Below are positions 33,920 to 41,810 of a stretch of DNA of 46,324 bases, one piece after another; position 1 is the first letter of the stretch, and each line of letters starts with the position of its first letter. A model generated the notes under the pieces. The model did not search any database. It saw only the letters and a program-made list of their open reading frames with translations, and was not told the DNA's origin. The translations under genes and the position numbers were made by a program. Source of the DNA: Nocardioides sp. Root240. GTDB taxonomy: Bacteria; Actinomycetota; Actinomycetes; Propionibacteriales; Nocardioidaceae. The stretch lies in assembly GCF_001428825.1 (NCBI RefSeq), contig NZ_LMIT01000013.1:117060-163383 (forward strand), read 5' to 3'.

Positions 33920-34417
33920 CTAGAAGAGGGCCTCCGCGTCGCCCTCCAGCTCGAGGAGGAGCTGCTTGCGGTCCAGGCCGCCGGCGTACCCGGTGAGGGT
34001 GCCGTTGGCTCCGATCACGCGATGGCACGGGATGACGATCGGGATCGGGTTCGACCCGTTCGCGTAGCCGACCGCCCGTGAGGCGGCGTTGGTCTTGCCG
34101 AGGCGGAGCGCGATCTCGCCGTACGACGCGGTCTCGCCGTAGCCGATCTTGAGGAGCTGGTCCCACACGTCGCGCTGCCAGCTGGTGCCGGACGGCGCGA
34201 GGGGCAGGTCGAACTCGGTGCGCTCGCGCGCGAAGTACTCGTCGAGCTGGCGCGCGGCCGCGACGAGCACGGGCGCGGCGTCGGCGCGCGGCCCGCGGGG
34301 GCGGCCGTCCTGGTCACGGAACGGCGAGAACTCGATCGCGGTGATCGCGCCGTCCTGCTCCACGAGGCGGAGCGGGCCGATGGGCGATTCGATGACGGTC
34401 CACATGGTGCAACTCAT
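33920..34417 (-). CDS. ogt: Methylated-DNA--protein-cysteine methyltransferase
   Basis: A 165-residue suicide repair protein that takes the methyl group from O6-methylguanine onto its own cysteine in PIVIPCHRVIG. SYGEIALRLGKTNAASRAVG is the DNA-binding helix-turn-helix with the arginine finger. The ATG at 34417 overlaps the Ada-AlkA stop by 4 nt (ATGA); a second ATG four codons later is possible. The pair forms an alkylation-damage operon. Confidence 0.95.
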   Translation of the reverse strand: MSCTMWTVIESPIGPLRLVEQDGAITAIEFSPFRDQDGRPRGPRADAAPVLVAAARQLDEYFARERTEFDLPLAPSGTSWQRDVWDQLLKIGYGETASYGEIALRLGKTNAASRAVGYANGSNPIPIVIPCHRVIGANGTLTGYAGGLDRKQLLLELEGDAEALF

Positions 34418-35949
34418 TCTCCTGGCTCGGGGTCGGACGGCTCGGGGTCGGACAGGGACGTCCACAGGTGCAGCAGGGCGTACGAGCGCCAGGGCGCCCA
34501 ACGGTCGGGGTCGGCGTCGTTGCCCCCCGGCAACGCGGACAGGGCATTGCGGACACCGACATCGGTCGGCAGCCACACGTCGGGATGTCCCAGCGTGCGC
34601 AGCGCGATGTAGTCGGCCGTCCAGGGGCCGATGCCGGGCAGCGCGAGCAGCTGCTCGCGCACGGCACCGCGCTCAGGACCTCGGTCGAGCACGAGCTCGC
34701 CGCCGGCCAGCGCGGCAGCCAGGCCGATCAACGCACGGCCGCGCGCCCGGGGCATCCGGAAGTCCGTCGGGTCCATCGCAGCGACGGTCCCGGCGTCGGG
34801 GAAGAGGTGGGTCAGGCCGTCGACGTCCGTCGTGACCGGGCGGCCGTGCTCGGCGACGAGCCGCGCGGCCGCGGTGCGGGCCGCGACGACGGTGACCTGC
34901 TGGCCGAGCACCGCCCGCACGGCCAGCTCGGTGCCGTCGACGTGCCCGGGCACCCGCAACCCCGGACGTCGTACGACGAGCGGGGCGAGCGCCGCGTCGG
35001 CGGCGAGGTGCGCGTCGACCGCAACCGGGTCGGCGTCGGCGTCGAGCAGCGCCCGCATCCGGGCCACGGCGGCCGCGGTGTCGCGCAGGTCCTCGAGGCC
35101 CAGCCGCAGCCGGACGTACGACGTGCCGGCGCCCGCCGCGTCGGCGATGTCGCCGAGCTCGACCCGCGCGGTGCCGGGTCCGTGCGGCAGGTCCAACGTC
35201 CGTGCGTACCAGCCCGAGCCGTCGTCGCGGACCTCCGCGACCTCGATGCCCGCAATGGCGCGGTCGGCGAGGAACCGGAGCAGCGCACTGCCCAGGAAGG
35301 GCGTGCGGACCGCGATGCGCAGCTCGATGCCGCCCGTCGACGACCTGCTCCCGGCGGCGCGGCGGCCGCGGAGCTCACTCGGCGTCGCGGCGTAGACCTC
35401 CTGCATCGTGTCGTTGAACTGCCGGACGCTGGAGAAGCCCGCCGCGAAGGCGACGTCGGTGAGGCTGAGGTCGGTGCTCTCGACGAGCGCCCGCGCGGTC
35501 TGCGCGCGCTGGGTGCGGGCGAGCGCGAGCGGGCCGGCGCCCAGCTCGGCGGTCAGCAGCCGCGAGAGGTGGCGCGAGGTGTAGCCCAGCCGGGTCGCCA
35601 GGCCCTCGACGCCCTCGCGGTCGACGACGCCGTCGCCGATCAGCCGCATCGCCCGTCCGGCGACGGTGGCGGCGACGTCCCAGTCGGGGCTGCCGGGGGT
35701 GGCATCGGGGAGGCAGCGCTTGCAGGCGCGGTACCCGGCAGTCTGCGCGGCGGCCGCCGTACGGTGGAAGGAGACGTTGGCCGCGGCGGGCGTGCGGGCC
35801 GGGCACGAGGGCCGGCAGTAGATGCCGGTGGTGCGCACCGCGGTGTAGAACACGCCGTCGAAGCGGCGGTCGCGCGACTGCACGGCGGTGTAGCAGCGGC
35901 CGAAGTCCAGCTGCCCCACGTCGCTCGCGCGCTCCGTCGTCGTCTCCAT
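34414..35949 (-). CDS. Ada-type regulator fused to AlkA DNA-3-methyladenine glycosylase
   Basis: A 511-residue fusion. Residues 15-85 are the Ada zinc domain with C45, C49, C76 and C79, spaced exactly as C38/C42/C69/C72 of E. coli Ada, so C45 should accept a methyl group from phosphotriesters. An AraC helix-turn-helix follows (about 90-190). Then comes an AlkA domain with LPGIGPWTADYIALR and the catalytic Asp in LPTDVGV. It should sense methylation, activate its own operon and excise alkylated bases. Start 35949 or, nine nt upstream, 35958. Confidence 0.94.
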   Translation of the reverse strand: METTTERASDVGQLDFGRCYTAVQSRDRRFDGVFYTAVRTTGIYCRPSCPARTPAAANVSFHRTAAAAQTAGYRACKRCLPDATPGSPDWDVAATVAGRAMRLIGDGVVDREGVEGLATRLGYTSRHLSRLLTAELGAGPLALARTQRAQTARALVESTDLSLTDVAFAAGFSSVRQFNDTMQEVYAATPSELRGRRAAGSRSSTGGIELRIAVRTPFLGSALLRFLADRAIAGIEVAEVRDDGSGWYARTLDLPHGPGTARVELGDIADAAGAGTSYVRLRLGLEDLRDTAAAVARMRALLDADADPVAVDAHLAADAALAPLVVRRPGLRVPGHVDGTELAVRAVLGQQVTVVAARTAAARLVAEHGRPVTTDVDGLTHLFPDAGTVAAMDPTDFRMPRARGRALIGLAAALAGGELVLDRGPERGAVREQLLALPGIGPWTADYIALRTLGHPDVWLPTDVGVRNALSALPGGNDADPDRWAPWRSYALLHLWTSLSDPEPSDPEPGE

Positions 35950-36046
35950 GTCCCCCATCCTGCCTGCCGCCACCGACAGTGACTGGCGGAAATCGGACAC
36001 CACGGGAATCCTCGCCGCGAGGACCCGCGTCTGTCACGCTGTCGCC

Positions 36047-36502
36047 ATGGCGGACGCGCTCAACCCTCTCGACCTGCTGATCAAGTCCCAGCAGGTCGCG
36101 CTCAAGCTGACCACCGACGTGCTCCGGACGGTGCGCGACACCGCCGTCGCCGGGGTCACCCAGCCCGACGAGCTCGCGAAGCAGGTGGGCGAGCTCGCCG
36201 GCGCGGTCGCCGGCATGGCCACCGCCGTGACCGGCATCGCCGGCGCGACGGCCCAGCCGCTGCAGGACTTCATCGTCCGCCAGCGCGAGCTCGCCGACAC
36301 GGTGCACACCCTCGCCGAGGCACAGGCCGAGCTCGCCGGTGTCGTCTCCAAGCTCGCCGAACGACACGCGGAAGCGGTCGCTGCGCTCGAGAAGCTGACC
36401 GCTCCCGTCTTCGCGATCGTCGGCACCGAACCGACGCCGCCGAAGACGCGCGCGGCGAAGAAGACCGCAGCGGCGCGCAAGGCGGCGGGCACCGGGGAGT
36501 GA
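36047..36502 (+). CDS. Phasin-like coiled-coil protein with Lys/Ala tail, function unknown
   Basis: A 151-residue protein, mostly amphipathic helix: LNPLDLLIKSQQVALKLTTD at the start, an Ala/Gly/Val-rich middle and a coiled-coil segment (QRELADTVHTLAEAQAELAG). It ends in a basic tail KTRAAKKTAAARKAAG that resembles the HupB tail. It looks like phasins or other granule- or DNA-binding helical proteins, but no specific family is certain. No polyhydroxyalkanoate genes are nearby. ATG 36047 is chosen; the frame upstream overlaps the divergent ada-alkA start. Confidence 0.7.
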   Translation: MADALNPLDLLIKSQQVALKLTTDVLRTVRDTAVAGVTQPDELAKQVGELAGAVAGMATAVTGIAGATAQPLQDFIVRQRELADTVHTLAEAQAELAGVVSKLAERHAEAVAALEKLTAPVFAIVGTEPTPPKTRAAKKTAAARKAAGTGE

Positions 36503-36503
36503 C

Positions 36504-36959
36504 TCAGCGGGCGGCCGAGGTCACCTGGTCGCCCCATGCCGCACGGGCACCCGAGTCACCGACCCGGTAGACCTGCACGCCTGCAGCCACGGCGGAGACC
36601 AGCGCGACCGCCGCGACCACGCGCACCGCCGTACGACCACCGTCGGCTCTCCGGTCCAGCCACACCAGCAGGGCCGATGTCGCCAGCAGGGCGACGGCGA
36701 ACCAGATCAGCTGGTCCCCCAGAGCCGCGTGACGGCCGGGATCGCCGACACGGTGCTCCAGCTCCTCGCCGCTCGACGTCGCGACCGGCACCAGGGCGGT
36801 CGCCACCGCGGCGCAGCCGACGACGAGGTGGCCGTACGGTCGCCGCCAGGCGGGCCGCAGAGCGATCGCCGCGGTGCCGACGACCGCGAGCGGCAGCAGG
36901 ACCACCACGGCGTGCACCACCAGCGGGTGGATGGGCAGGCCGTTGAACAGGTCGAACAT
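36504..36959 (-). CDS. DUF2231-family four-helix membrane protein
   Basis: A 151-residue protein with four hydrophobic helices. MFDLFNGLPIHPLVVHAVVV with its HP..VH motif is the DUF2231 signature, and a second His-containing loop (GDPGRHAALGDQLIW) follows. Relatives are often heme- or metal-linked, but the function is unknown. It converges on the phasin-like gene with a 1-bp gap and lies 98 nt downstream of the sigma-factor pair on the same strand. Confidence 0.82.
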   Translation of the reverse strand: MFDLFNGLPIHPLVVHAVVVLLPLAVVGTAAIALRPAWRRPYGHLVVGCAAVATALVPVATSSGEELEHRVGDPGRHAALGDQLIWFAVALLATSALLVWLDRRADGGRTAVRVVAAVALVSAVAAGVQVYRVGDSGARAAWGDQVTSAAR

Positions 36960-37057
36960 GGGGCGACTCCTCGTGGCAGGCGCGACCCGGCGGGCCGACG
37001 CTCCCAGCGTGGTCGAGCGAACCTGGCACCAACCTGACTGCGTGCCGACGCGGCGCC

Positions 37058-37768
37058 TCACTCCACCTGCGCGACCCCGGGCACCGGCGGGGGCCCCGGC
37101 AGGTCAACCAGGTCGCTGTCATCCGGCGGCCGGTGACGGGGTGCGCCGGGGATCGCGACGTAGTCGTCGCCGCTGCGGATCGCGACAGCGACGCCGGTGA
37201 CGTCGTCGAGGGGGACCGGCCCGAAGGTCCGCGAGTCCAGGGCGTACGCGCGGTTGTCGCCGAGCACGAAGACCTCGCCCGCCGGCACCTGCACCGCCGC
37301 GAAGGGCTCGGTGACCAGCGCGTCCACGTAGTCGTTGCCGAGCACCCGTCCGTCCACGAGCACCGCGGCACAGGTCCCGTCCGTCCGGGCAGGACAGCTC
37401 ACCGTCTCGCCGCCGACCGCCACCACGCGCCGCAGCAGGGGCACGGGGACGTCCGCGACCTCGAGCTCGACGAGATCGCCGGGGACGGCGACGAGGTCGC
37501 GGTGGAAGGCGACCACGTCGCCCGCTGCCACCGTCGGCGCCATGCCCTCGCTCGGCTGCCGCTCCTCGTAGTACGGCCCCGAGCCGATCAGGCCGGCGCC
37601 CCACGAGACGCCGGCGCCGACCACCACCACACCGGCGGCCACCGCCGCCCTGCGTCGTCGGGTACGACGCGCGCCCCGCAGCGCCCGGGCAGCCAGCCCC
37701 GGCGGCGCACTGATGTCGTCGGCAGCCCGTCGGGCGAGCGCGCGGATCTCGGTCTCGGTGGTCGTCAT
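37058..37768 (-). CDS. Membrane-anchored signal peptidase I-fold protein lacking the Ser-Lys dyad
   Basis: A 236-residue protein. Residues 1-40 are cytoplasmic and Arg-rich like anti-sigma partners of SigE-family factors; one membrane helix spans about 41-62. An external S26 domain follows, with the box D/E motif LGDNRAYALDSRTFGPV (169-185). The catalytic Ser before Met in the PSGSM motif is Gly75 here (PSEGMAPTV), and the general-base Lys of KRVV is Arg (LLRRVVAVGG). Both dyad residues are replaced, so proteolysis by the known mechanism is unlikely. Its start overlaps the sigma factor stop by 4 nt, where an anti-sigma factor usually sits. Confidence 0.85.
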   Translation of the reverse strand: MTTTETEIRALARRAADDISAPPGLAARALRGARRTRRRRAAVAAGVVVVGAGVSWGAGLIGSGPYYEERQPSEGMAPTVAAGDVVAFHRDLVAVPGDLVELEVADVPVPLLRRVVAVGGETVSCPARTDGTCAAVLVDGRVLGNDYVDALVTEPFAAVQVPAGEVFVLGDNRAYALDSRTFGPVPLDDVTGVAVAIRSGDDYVAIPGAPRHRPPDDSDLVDLPGPPPVPGVAQVE

Positions 37769-38265
37769 GTCGTCTCCTGGAGATCGCCCATGCGGCCGCG
37801 CAGACTCGCCAGGGCACGAGAGAGGTTGCTGCGGACCGTGCCTTCGGCACAGCCCAGGAGGCGAGCCGTCTCGGCCTCGCTGCGGTCCTCGACGATGCGC
37901 AGCACGACCGTCGCACGCTGCTTGGCCGGCAGGCCGGCGAGCAGCATGTCCAGCTGCTTCCGTGCGGCGACGGCGTCCGCGTGGTCACCCGTCGTGGTCT
38001 CGGGGGCCGCGTCCGTCGGCCGGGCGACGAGGTGGCGGCGACGCCCTCGGTCGCGGGCGAGGTTGAGCAGGATCTTGCGGGCGTAGGCCTCGGGCGTCAC
38101 GGTGCGGTGCCAGTGCCGAGCGAGACGGGTCAGCGCCTCCTGCAGGGCGTCCTCGGCCTCGCCGTGGTCGAGAACGAGCATCCGCGCGAACCGGAGCAGC
38201 CGGTCCCCCGCATCGGCCACGAACGCGGTGAACGCGGCCTCGTCGACGTCCTTCACACCCTGCAA
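37765..38265 (-). CDS. SigE-family ECF RNA polymerase sigma factor
   Basis: A 166-residue ECF sigma factor of the actinobacterial SigE family. Region 2 (about 8-75) has RFARMLVLDHGEAEDALQEA and a core-binding helix; region 4 (about 105-160) has LPAKQRATVVLRIVEDRSEA and the helix-turn-helix GCAEGTVRSNLSRALASLRG. There is no ZAS zinc-type anti-sigma gene; the coupled partner is the degenerate signal-peptidase-fold protein. Its regulon is unknown; the M4 protease gene upstream is on the same strand. Confidence 0.93.
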   Translation of the reverse strand: MQGVKDVDEAAFTAFVADAGDRLLRFARMLVLDHGEAEDALQEALTRLARHWHRTVTPEAYARKILLNLARDRGRRRHLVARPTDAAPETTTGDHADAVAARKQLDMLLAGLPAKQRATVVLRIVEDRSEAETARLLGCAEGTVRSNLSRALASLRGRMGDLQETT

Positions 38266-38302
38266 GACGAGCCGCGCCCCGGATTCGTTGCATCGTGCCG
38301 AC

Positions 38303-38331
38303 GGGCGGCCACCGGAGCCCGGTGACCGCCC
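38303..38331. terminator. Hairpin after the M4 protease gene
   Basis: GGGCGGCCACCGG (38303-38315) pairs with CCGGTGACCGCCC (38319-38331) with one mismatch and a 3-nt loop. It lies 20 nt past the protease stop on the minus strand and before the sigma factor start. There is no T-run, so it would be a GC-only type terminator. Confidence 0.6.
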
Positions 38332-38350
38332 GCCTTGCTGGATCGGCTCG

Positions 38351-40744
38351 CTAGCCGACGTTGATCGCGGTGTCGTCGATGACGAAGCTCGTCTGCAGCG
38401 ACGAGTCCTCGTTCATCAGGAACTTCAGCGTGATCGTCTTGCCCTTGTACGACGCCAGGTCGAACGTCTTCTGGACGTACCCGCTCGACTTGTTGAGGTT
38501 GGAGTACGTCGCCAGCGTGGTGGTCGTCGTACCGCTGACCACCTGCACCTTGGCCGTGTCGTAGGCCGTCGAGGACGTCGACTCCGCGGTGTCGATCGCC
38601 ACCCAGAAGCTCAGCGTCGCCGTCGTCGCGGTCGCCGGGATGGTGACCGTCTGGCTCTCGTTCTCCGTGGAGGTGCTGCCGTTGCCGCCGAGCCACAGCT
38701 TCCAGCTGCCGGTGCGCGCCGCGCGGCCGGTGTTGTTGGTGATCGGGCCGCTCGTGCCGGTCCAGTCGACCGCGCCGGACTCGAAGCCCGGGTTCTTGAG
38801 CAGGTTGCCGGTCGGCGTGCCACCGCCGCTGATCGTCCAGGTGAAGCTGGTCGAGCCGGTGGCGCCGGTGGTGTCACGGGCGGTGACCGTGACGTTCGCG
38901 GTGGTCGCCGTGGTCGGCGTACCGGAGACGAGGCCGGTGCCGCTGTTGATGGACAGTCCGGCGGGCAGGCCGGTGGCGGACCAGGTCAGCGTCTGGCCGG
39001 CGCCGGACGACGTACCGGTCAGCTGCAGCGAGGTCGCGGTGCCGACGGTGCCGGTGCGGTTGCCCGGGTTGGTGACGGTGACCGTGTTGCCGGCCGTGGT
39101 GCAGGTCGGGTCGGCCGTCTGGGCCGGGACCGAGACGGCGTTCCACGCGGCCTTGACCGCGTTGAACTCGGTGCAGGAGCCCGGGAAGAGGTTCTTCGCG
39201 GCGGTGAGCGTCCACGTGCGGTACTTGAGGTAGCTCGAGCTCGTGGTCTTCATGAGCATCGCGTTGTAGAAGATCTTGCCGGCCTTCTGGATGCCGATGC
39301 CGGTCAGCGTGCCGCCGCTGTTGCAGGTGGTGCTGGTCGGCCCGCCCGCGGGGTTGGTGCCCTCGGCGAGCAGGTAGAACCAGTGGTTGCCGGGGCCGGC
39401 GGCCGAGTGCACCTCGGCATTGGGGATCGAGCTGGAGTAGCAGTTCGGGTCACCCTTGGCCGACGGGTTGTACATGTTGCGGATCTCGCCGTCGCCGACG
39501 AGGTTGACCTCTTCCCCGACGAGGTAGTCCGGCTCGTCGTAGGTGCTGGACTCGTTGGCGAAGTGCTCGGTCAGGGCACCGAAGACGTCACCGACGAACT
39601 CGCCGGTGTTGCCGTTCGAGTGGCCGCCGGGGGTGTTCTGGTCGACGCCGTGGCCGTACTCGTGGCCGACCACGTCGAGGTTGGTGAGCCACTCGGTGTT
39701 GGCCTGGTTGTGGCCGATCCGCACCCACTCCGTGCCGGTGCAGTAGCCCGGCTCGCTCAGGCCCGGCGGGCAGTAGAACGCGTTGACCTCGTCCTTGCCG
39801 ACGCGCGCCTGCCAGCCGCCACCGTTGCCGTTGAACCCGTCGCGCCCCAGCCACTGGCTGAGCATCCGGTCCTGGACCTGCAGCGCGTACAGCGTGTCGA
39901 CGCAGCCGGTCTCGGTGCTGGTGCCGCTGCCGTCGCCCCACGTGTTGTCGGGGCCGGCGAGGACCGGGACGCTGTTGGTGGTGTTGTTGTCGATCCGGCA
40001 GTCCACACCGGGGTTGTTCGGATCGGCCAGCGTGTACGACGACGCGGACGCCTGGGTCGTCTCGATCGCCAGGCCCGGGCCGTTGTGGTGGCCGTTGCCG
40101 GTGCCCGTGGCGAAGTGGACGAGCTCGTCGGACTCGATCACCGAGCCCGTGCGCGCGTCGACGTAGAGGTCGCGGACGGAGCGGTCGCCGTCGGCCGTGA
40201 GACCGCTGACCCGCACCTTCCACGCCAGGCGGGGCGTGGTGAGCGCGTGCACGACCAGCTCGGGGGCGCCGCGTCGTACCGACTGGCGGAGGGTGGCCCG
40301 CGCCGTCGACGTGGCGGCCTTCGCACTCACCGTCGGCGTGGCCGACAGCTTCCCGATCGCGCGCTTCTGGGCGACGCTCGTGCCGAGGATCTTGCCGTCG
40401 CGGTTGGTGACGACGACGAAGTCGCCACCGCGCACCGGCAGGCCGCGCCAGGTCCGCGTGTACGCGGCGTACTGCAGGCCGGCACCGCCGCTGACGACCG
40501 GCTGCGCGACGAACGCGTCGCCGCCGCTGGCGCGCAGCTGCGGGGCCCGGCTGTCGATCAGCGCCTTGGCGGAGCGCCGCGCCTTCTGGTGCGCGTCGTC
40601 GCGGGGTGCCGCCGAGGCCGCGGAGGCCGCCGTCGCCGTGGCGCCGGGATCGGCGTGCGCGGACGGACTGGCGAGCGGCGCCGCGGCGAGCGCCGAGGCG
40701 GCGACGAGGGTGGCCATCAGGCCGCCCATCAGGTTGCGTTTCAC
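38351..40744 (-). CDS. Secreted M4 (thermolysin-like) metallopeptidase
   Basis: A 797-residue exported protease, GTG start at 40744. Signal peptide about 1-31, then a propeptide with FTP/PepSY-like repeats (about 50-210). The catalytic domain holds the zinc site HEYGH (361-365), E382 in GEFVGDVFG and the active His H446 in AEVHSAAGPG. A putative Ig-like (He_PIG) module covers about 590-680, and a C-terminal jelly-roll-like binding domain about 690-797 (NLLKNPGFESG...SFVIDDTAI). It should be secreted, self-processed and act on extracellular protein. The upstream leader can fold and is long. Confidence 0.94.
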   Translation of the reverse strand: MKRNLMGGLMATLVAASALAAAPLASPSAHADPGATATAASAASAAPRDDAHQKARRSAKALIDSRAPQLRASGGDAFVAQPVVSGGAGLQYAAYTRTWRGLPVRGGDFVVVTNRDGKILGTSVAQKRAIGKLSATPTVSAKAATSTARATLRQSVRRGAPELVVHALTTPRLAWKVRVSGLTADGDRSVRDLYVDARTGSVIESDELVHFATGTGNGHHNGPGLAIETTQASASSYTLADPNNPGVDCRIDNNTTNSVPVLAGPDNTWGDGSGTSTETGCVDTLYALQVQDRMLSQWLGRDGFNGNGGGWQARVGKDEVNAFYCPPGLSEPGYCTGTEWVRIGHNQANTEWLTNLDVVGHEYGHGVDQNTPGGHSNGNTGEFVGDVFGALTEHFANESSTYDEPDYLVGEEVNLVGDGEIRNMYNPSAKGDPNCYSSSIPNAEVHSAAGPGNHWFYLLAEGTNPAGGPTSTTCNSGGTLTGIGIQKAGKIFYNAMLMKTTSSSYLKYRTWTLTAAKNLFPGSCTEFNAVKAAWNAVSVPAQTADPTCTTAGNTVTVTNPGNRTGTVGTATSLQLTGTSSGAGQTLTWSATGLPAGLSINSGTGLVSGTPTTATTANVTVTARDTTGATGSTSFTWTISGGGTPTGNLLKNPGFESGAVDWTGTSGPITNNTGRAARTGSWKLWLGGNGSTSTENESQTVTIPATATTATLSFWVAIDTAESTSSTAYDTAKVQVVSGTTTTTLATYSNLNKSSGYVQKTFDLASYKGKTITLKFLMNEDSSLQTSFVIDDTAINVG

Positions 40745-40940
40745 TTCTAACCCACACTCCTCTTGAGAGTCGGGCCCGCCGTACCTCAGGTTCCGAGGGG
40801 TCGCGAGCCGGCCGATGGCCGACCCGGCGAAGGTGGGGTGCCGGGCAGCCAGAGGCAAACCTCGTCCCCGGCGGTTTTCACCGTCAATGGAGCGGGTCCT
40901 GCGAGTTGAAGCAATGCAAGAAGATGAGGCAGGTCAGCGA
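40745..40940 (-). other. Structured leader region of the M4 protease gene
   Basis: This 196-bp gap has several hairpins on the minus strand, including GGGTCG...CGACCC enclosing GGCCATCGGCC. The ribosome site GAGGAG is about 12 nt before the GTG. I could not match it to a known riboswitch class by eye. Confidence 0.3.
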
Positions 40941-41378
40941 TCAGGCGGGGAAGCGCGCGGCGAGGTTCGCCAGCAGCTCGCCGTGGATCCGGCCGAGGCC
41001 GAGCGGCGCGAAGGTCTTCTCGAAGAAGCCCCCGATCCCGCCCGCGCCCTGCCAGGTCGTCGTCGCCGTGACCTTGCTGCCGGCACCGTCGGAGGTGACG
41101 GCGAAGGTGGTCACCATCGTCGAGTTGCGGTCGGTCTCGACCACGGCGTCCGGCGTGACGGCGACGTCGGCGATCACGTGCCGCACCCGCTTCTTGGTGG
41201 CCTGCAGCCGCCAGGTGGCGACGGTGCCGTCGCCGACGCCGTTCTCCAGGACCTGGTACGACGAGTAGCTCGCCGGCAGGATCGCCGGACGCACGTCGAC
41301 GTAGTCGGAGAGCGCCGCGAGCACCTCCGCCGGCGGGGCGGGGACGGTCGCGTCGACGGTTGCAGTCACCTGGGCCAT
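40941..41378 (-). CDS. SRPBCC (START-like) family protein
   Basis: A 145-residue single-domain protein of the helix-grip fold: MAQVTATVDATVPAPPAEVL at the start, strands through KVTATTTWQ, and a long C-terminal helix HGELLANLAARFPA. Such proteins bind hydrophobic ligands or act in polyketide/lipid handling and toxin roles. Nothing here fixes the ligand. ATG 41378 is chosen; the frame upstream passes through a tRNA gene. Confidence 0.82.
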   Translation of the reverse strand: MAQVTATVDATVPAPPAEVLAALSDYVDVRPAILPASYSSYQVLENGVGDGTVATWRLQATKKRVRHVIADVAVTPDAVVETDRNSTMVTTFAVTSDGAGSKVTATTTWQGAGGIGGFFEKTFAPLGLGRIHGELLANLAARFPA

Positions 41379-41414
41379 GCGGCCGACGCTACCGGGCGGG
41401 AGGTGGAGGAAATG

Positions 41415-41448
41415 CAGCAGGGCCCGGTCCGAGGACCGGGCCCTGCTG
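41415..41448. terminator. Terminator after tRNA-Glu
   Basis: A perfect 16-bp stem with a 2-base centre: CAGCAGGGCCCGGTCC at 41415-41430 and its complement at 41433-41448. It starts 6 nt after the 3' end of tRNA-Glu on the minus strand and is followed by GCATTTCC. Confidence 0.8.
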
Positions 41449-41453
41449 TGTTG

Positions 41454-41526
41454 TACCCCCGACCGGATTTGAACCGGCGTTACCGCCGTGAGAGGGCGAC
41501 GTCCTAGGCCGCTAGACGACGGGGGC
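41454..41526 (-). tRNA. tRNA-Glu (anticodon CTC)
   Basis: 73 nt. Acceptor GCCCCCG pairs with CGGGGGT (closing G-T), D arm TCTAGCGGCCTAGGA, anticodon loop CTCTCAC with anticodon CTC reading GAG, and T arm GCCGGTTCAAATCCGGT. CCA is not encoded (CAA follows the discriminator A). Confidence 0.95.
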
Positions 41527-41655
41527 ACGCTGTCTTCGGCGCGTGGCCTCGACAACGAAGAGAACTCTAGAGGATGCCGTCGGCAGAGACCAAATCGGCT
41601 CGACATGAGGACGCCACAGCGGTGAACACCCGCCAAAACACGGGCGAAAACGAAG

Positions 41656-41679
41656 GAAGCCGGGCGGCTGCCCGGCTTC
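41656..41679 (-). terminator. Terminator after tRNA-Gln
   Basis: GAAGCCGGGC and GCCCGGCTTC form a 10-bp stem with a 4-nt loop. On the minus strand it is followed by CTTCGTTTTCG. It lies 12 nt after tRNA-Gln. Confidence 0.82.
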
Positions 41680-41691
41680 TCGTCGTCACTC

Positions 41692-41766
41692 TGGCTGGTC
41701 TACTAGGACTCGAACCTAGACTGAGGGAATCAGAATCCCTAGTGCTGCCAATTACACCATAGACCA
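41692..41766 (-). tRNA. tRNA-Gln (anticodon CTG)
   Basis: 75 nt with encoded CCA. Acceptor TGGTCTA/TAGACCA, anticodon loop TTCTGAT with anticodon CTG reading CAG, T arm CTAGGTTCGAGTCCTAG, discriminator G. The T1-A72 pair is a usual feature of tRNA-Gln. Confidence 0.95.
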
Positions 41767-41810
41767 CTGTTGTCGACCGGGTCCGGCGAGGACCTGATCG
41801 ACGTGAAACT

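Noticed and set aside
40780..40900. Possible c-di-GMP (GEMM) riboswitch suggested by AGGCAAACC on the plus strand
   Set aside because: The rest of the consensus is absent and the strand is wrong for the protease gene; the adjacent plus strand has no gene to control.
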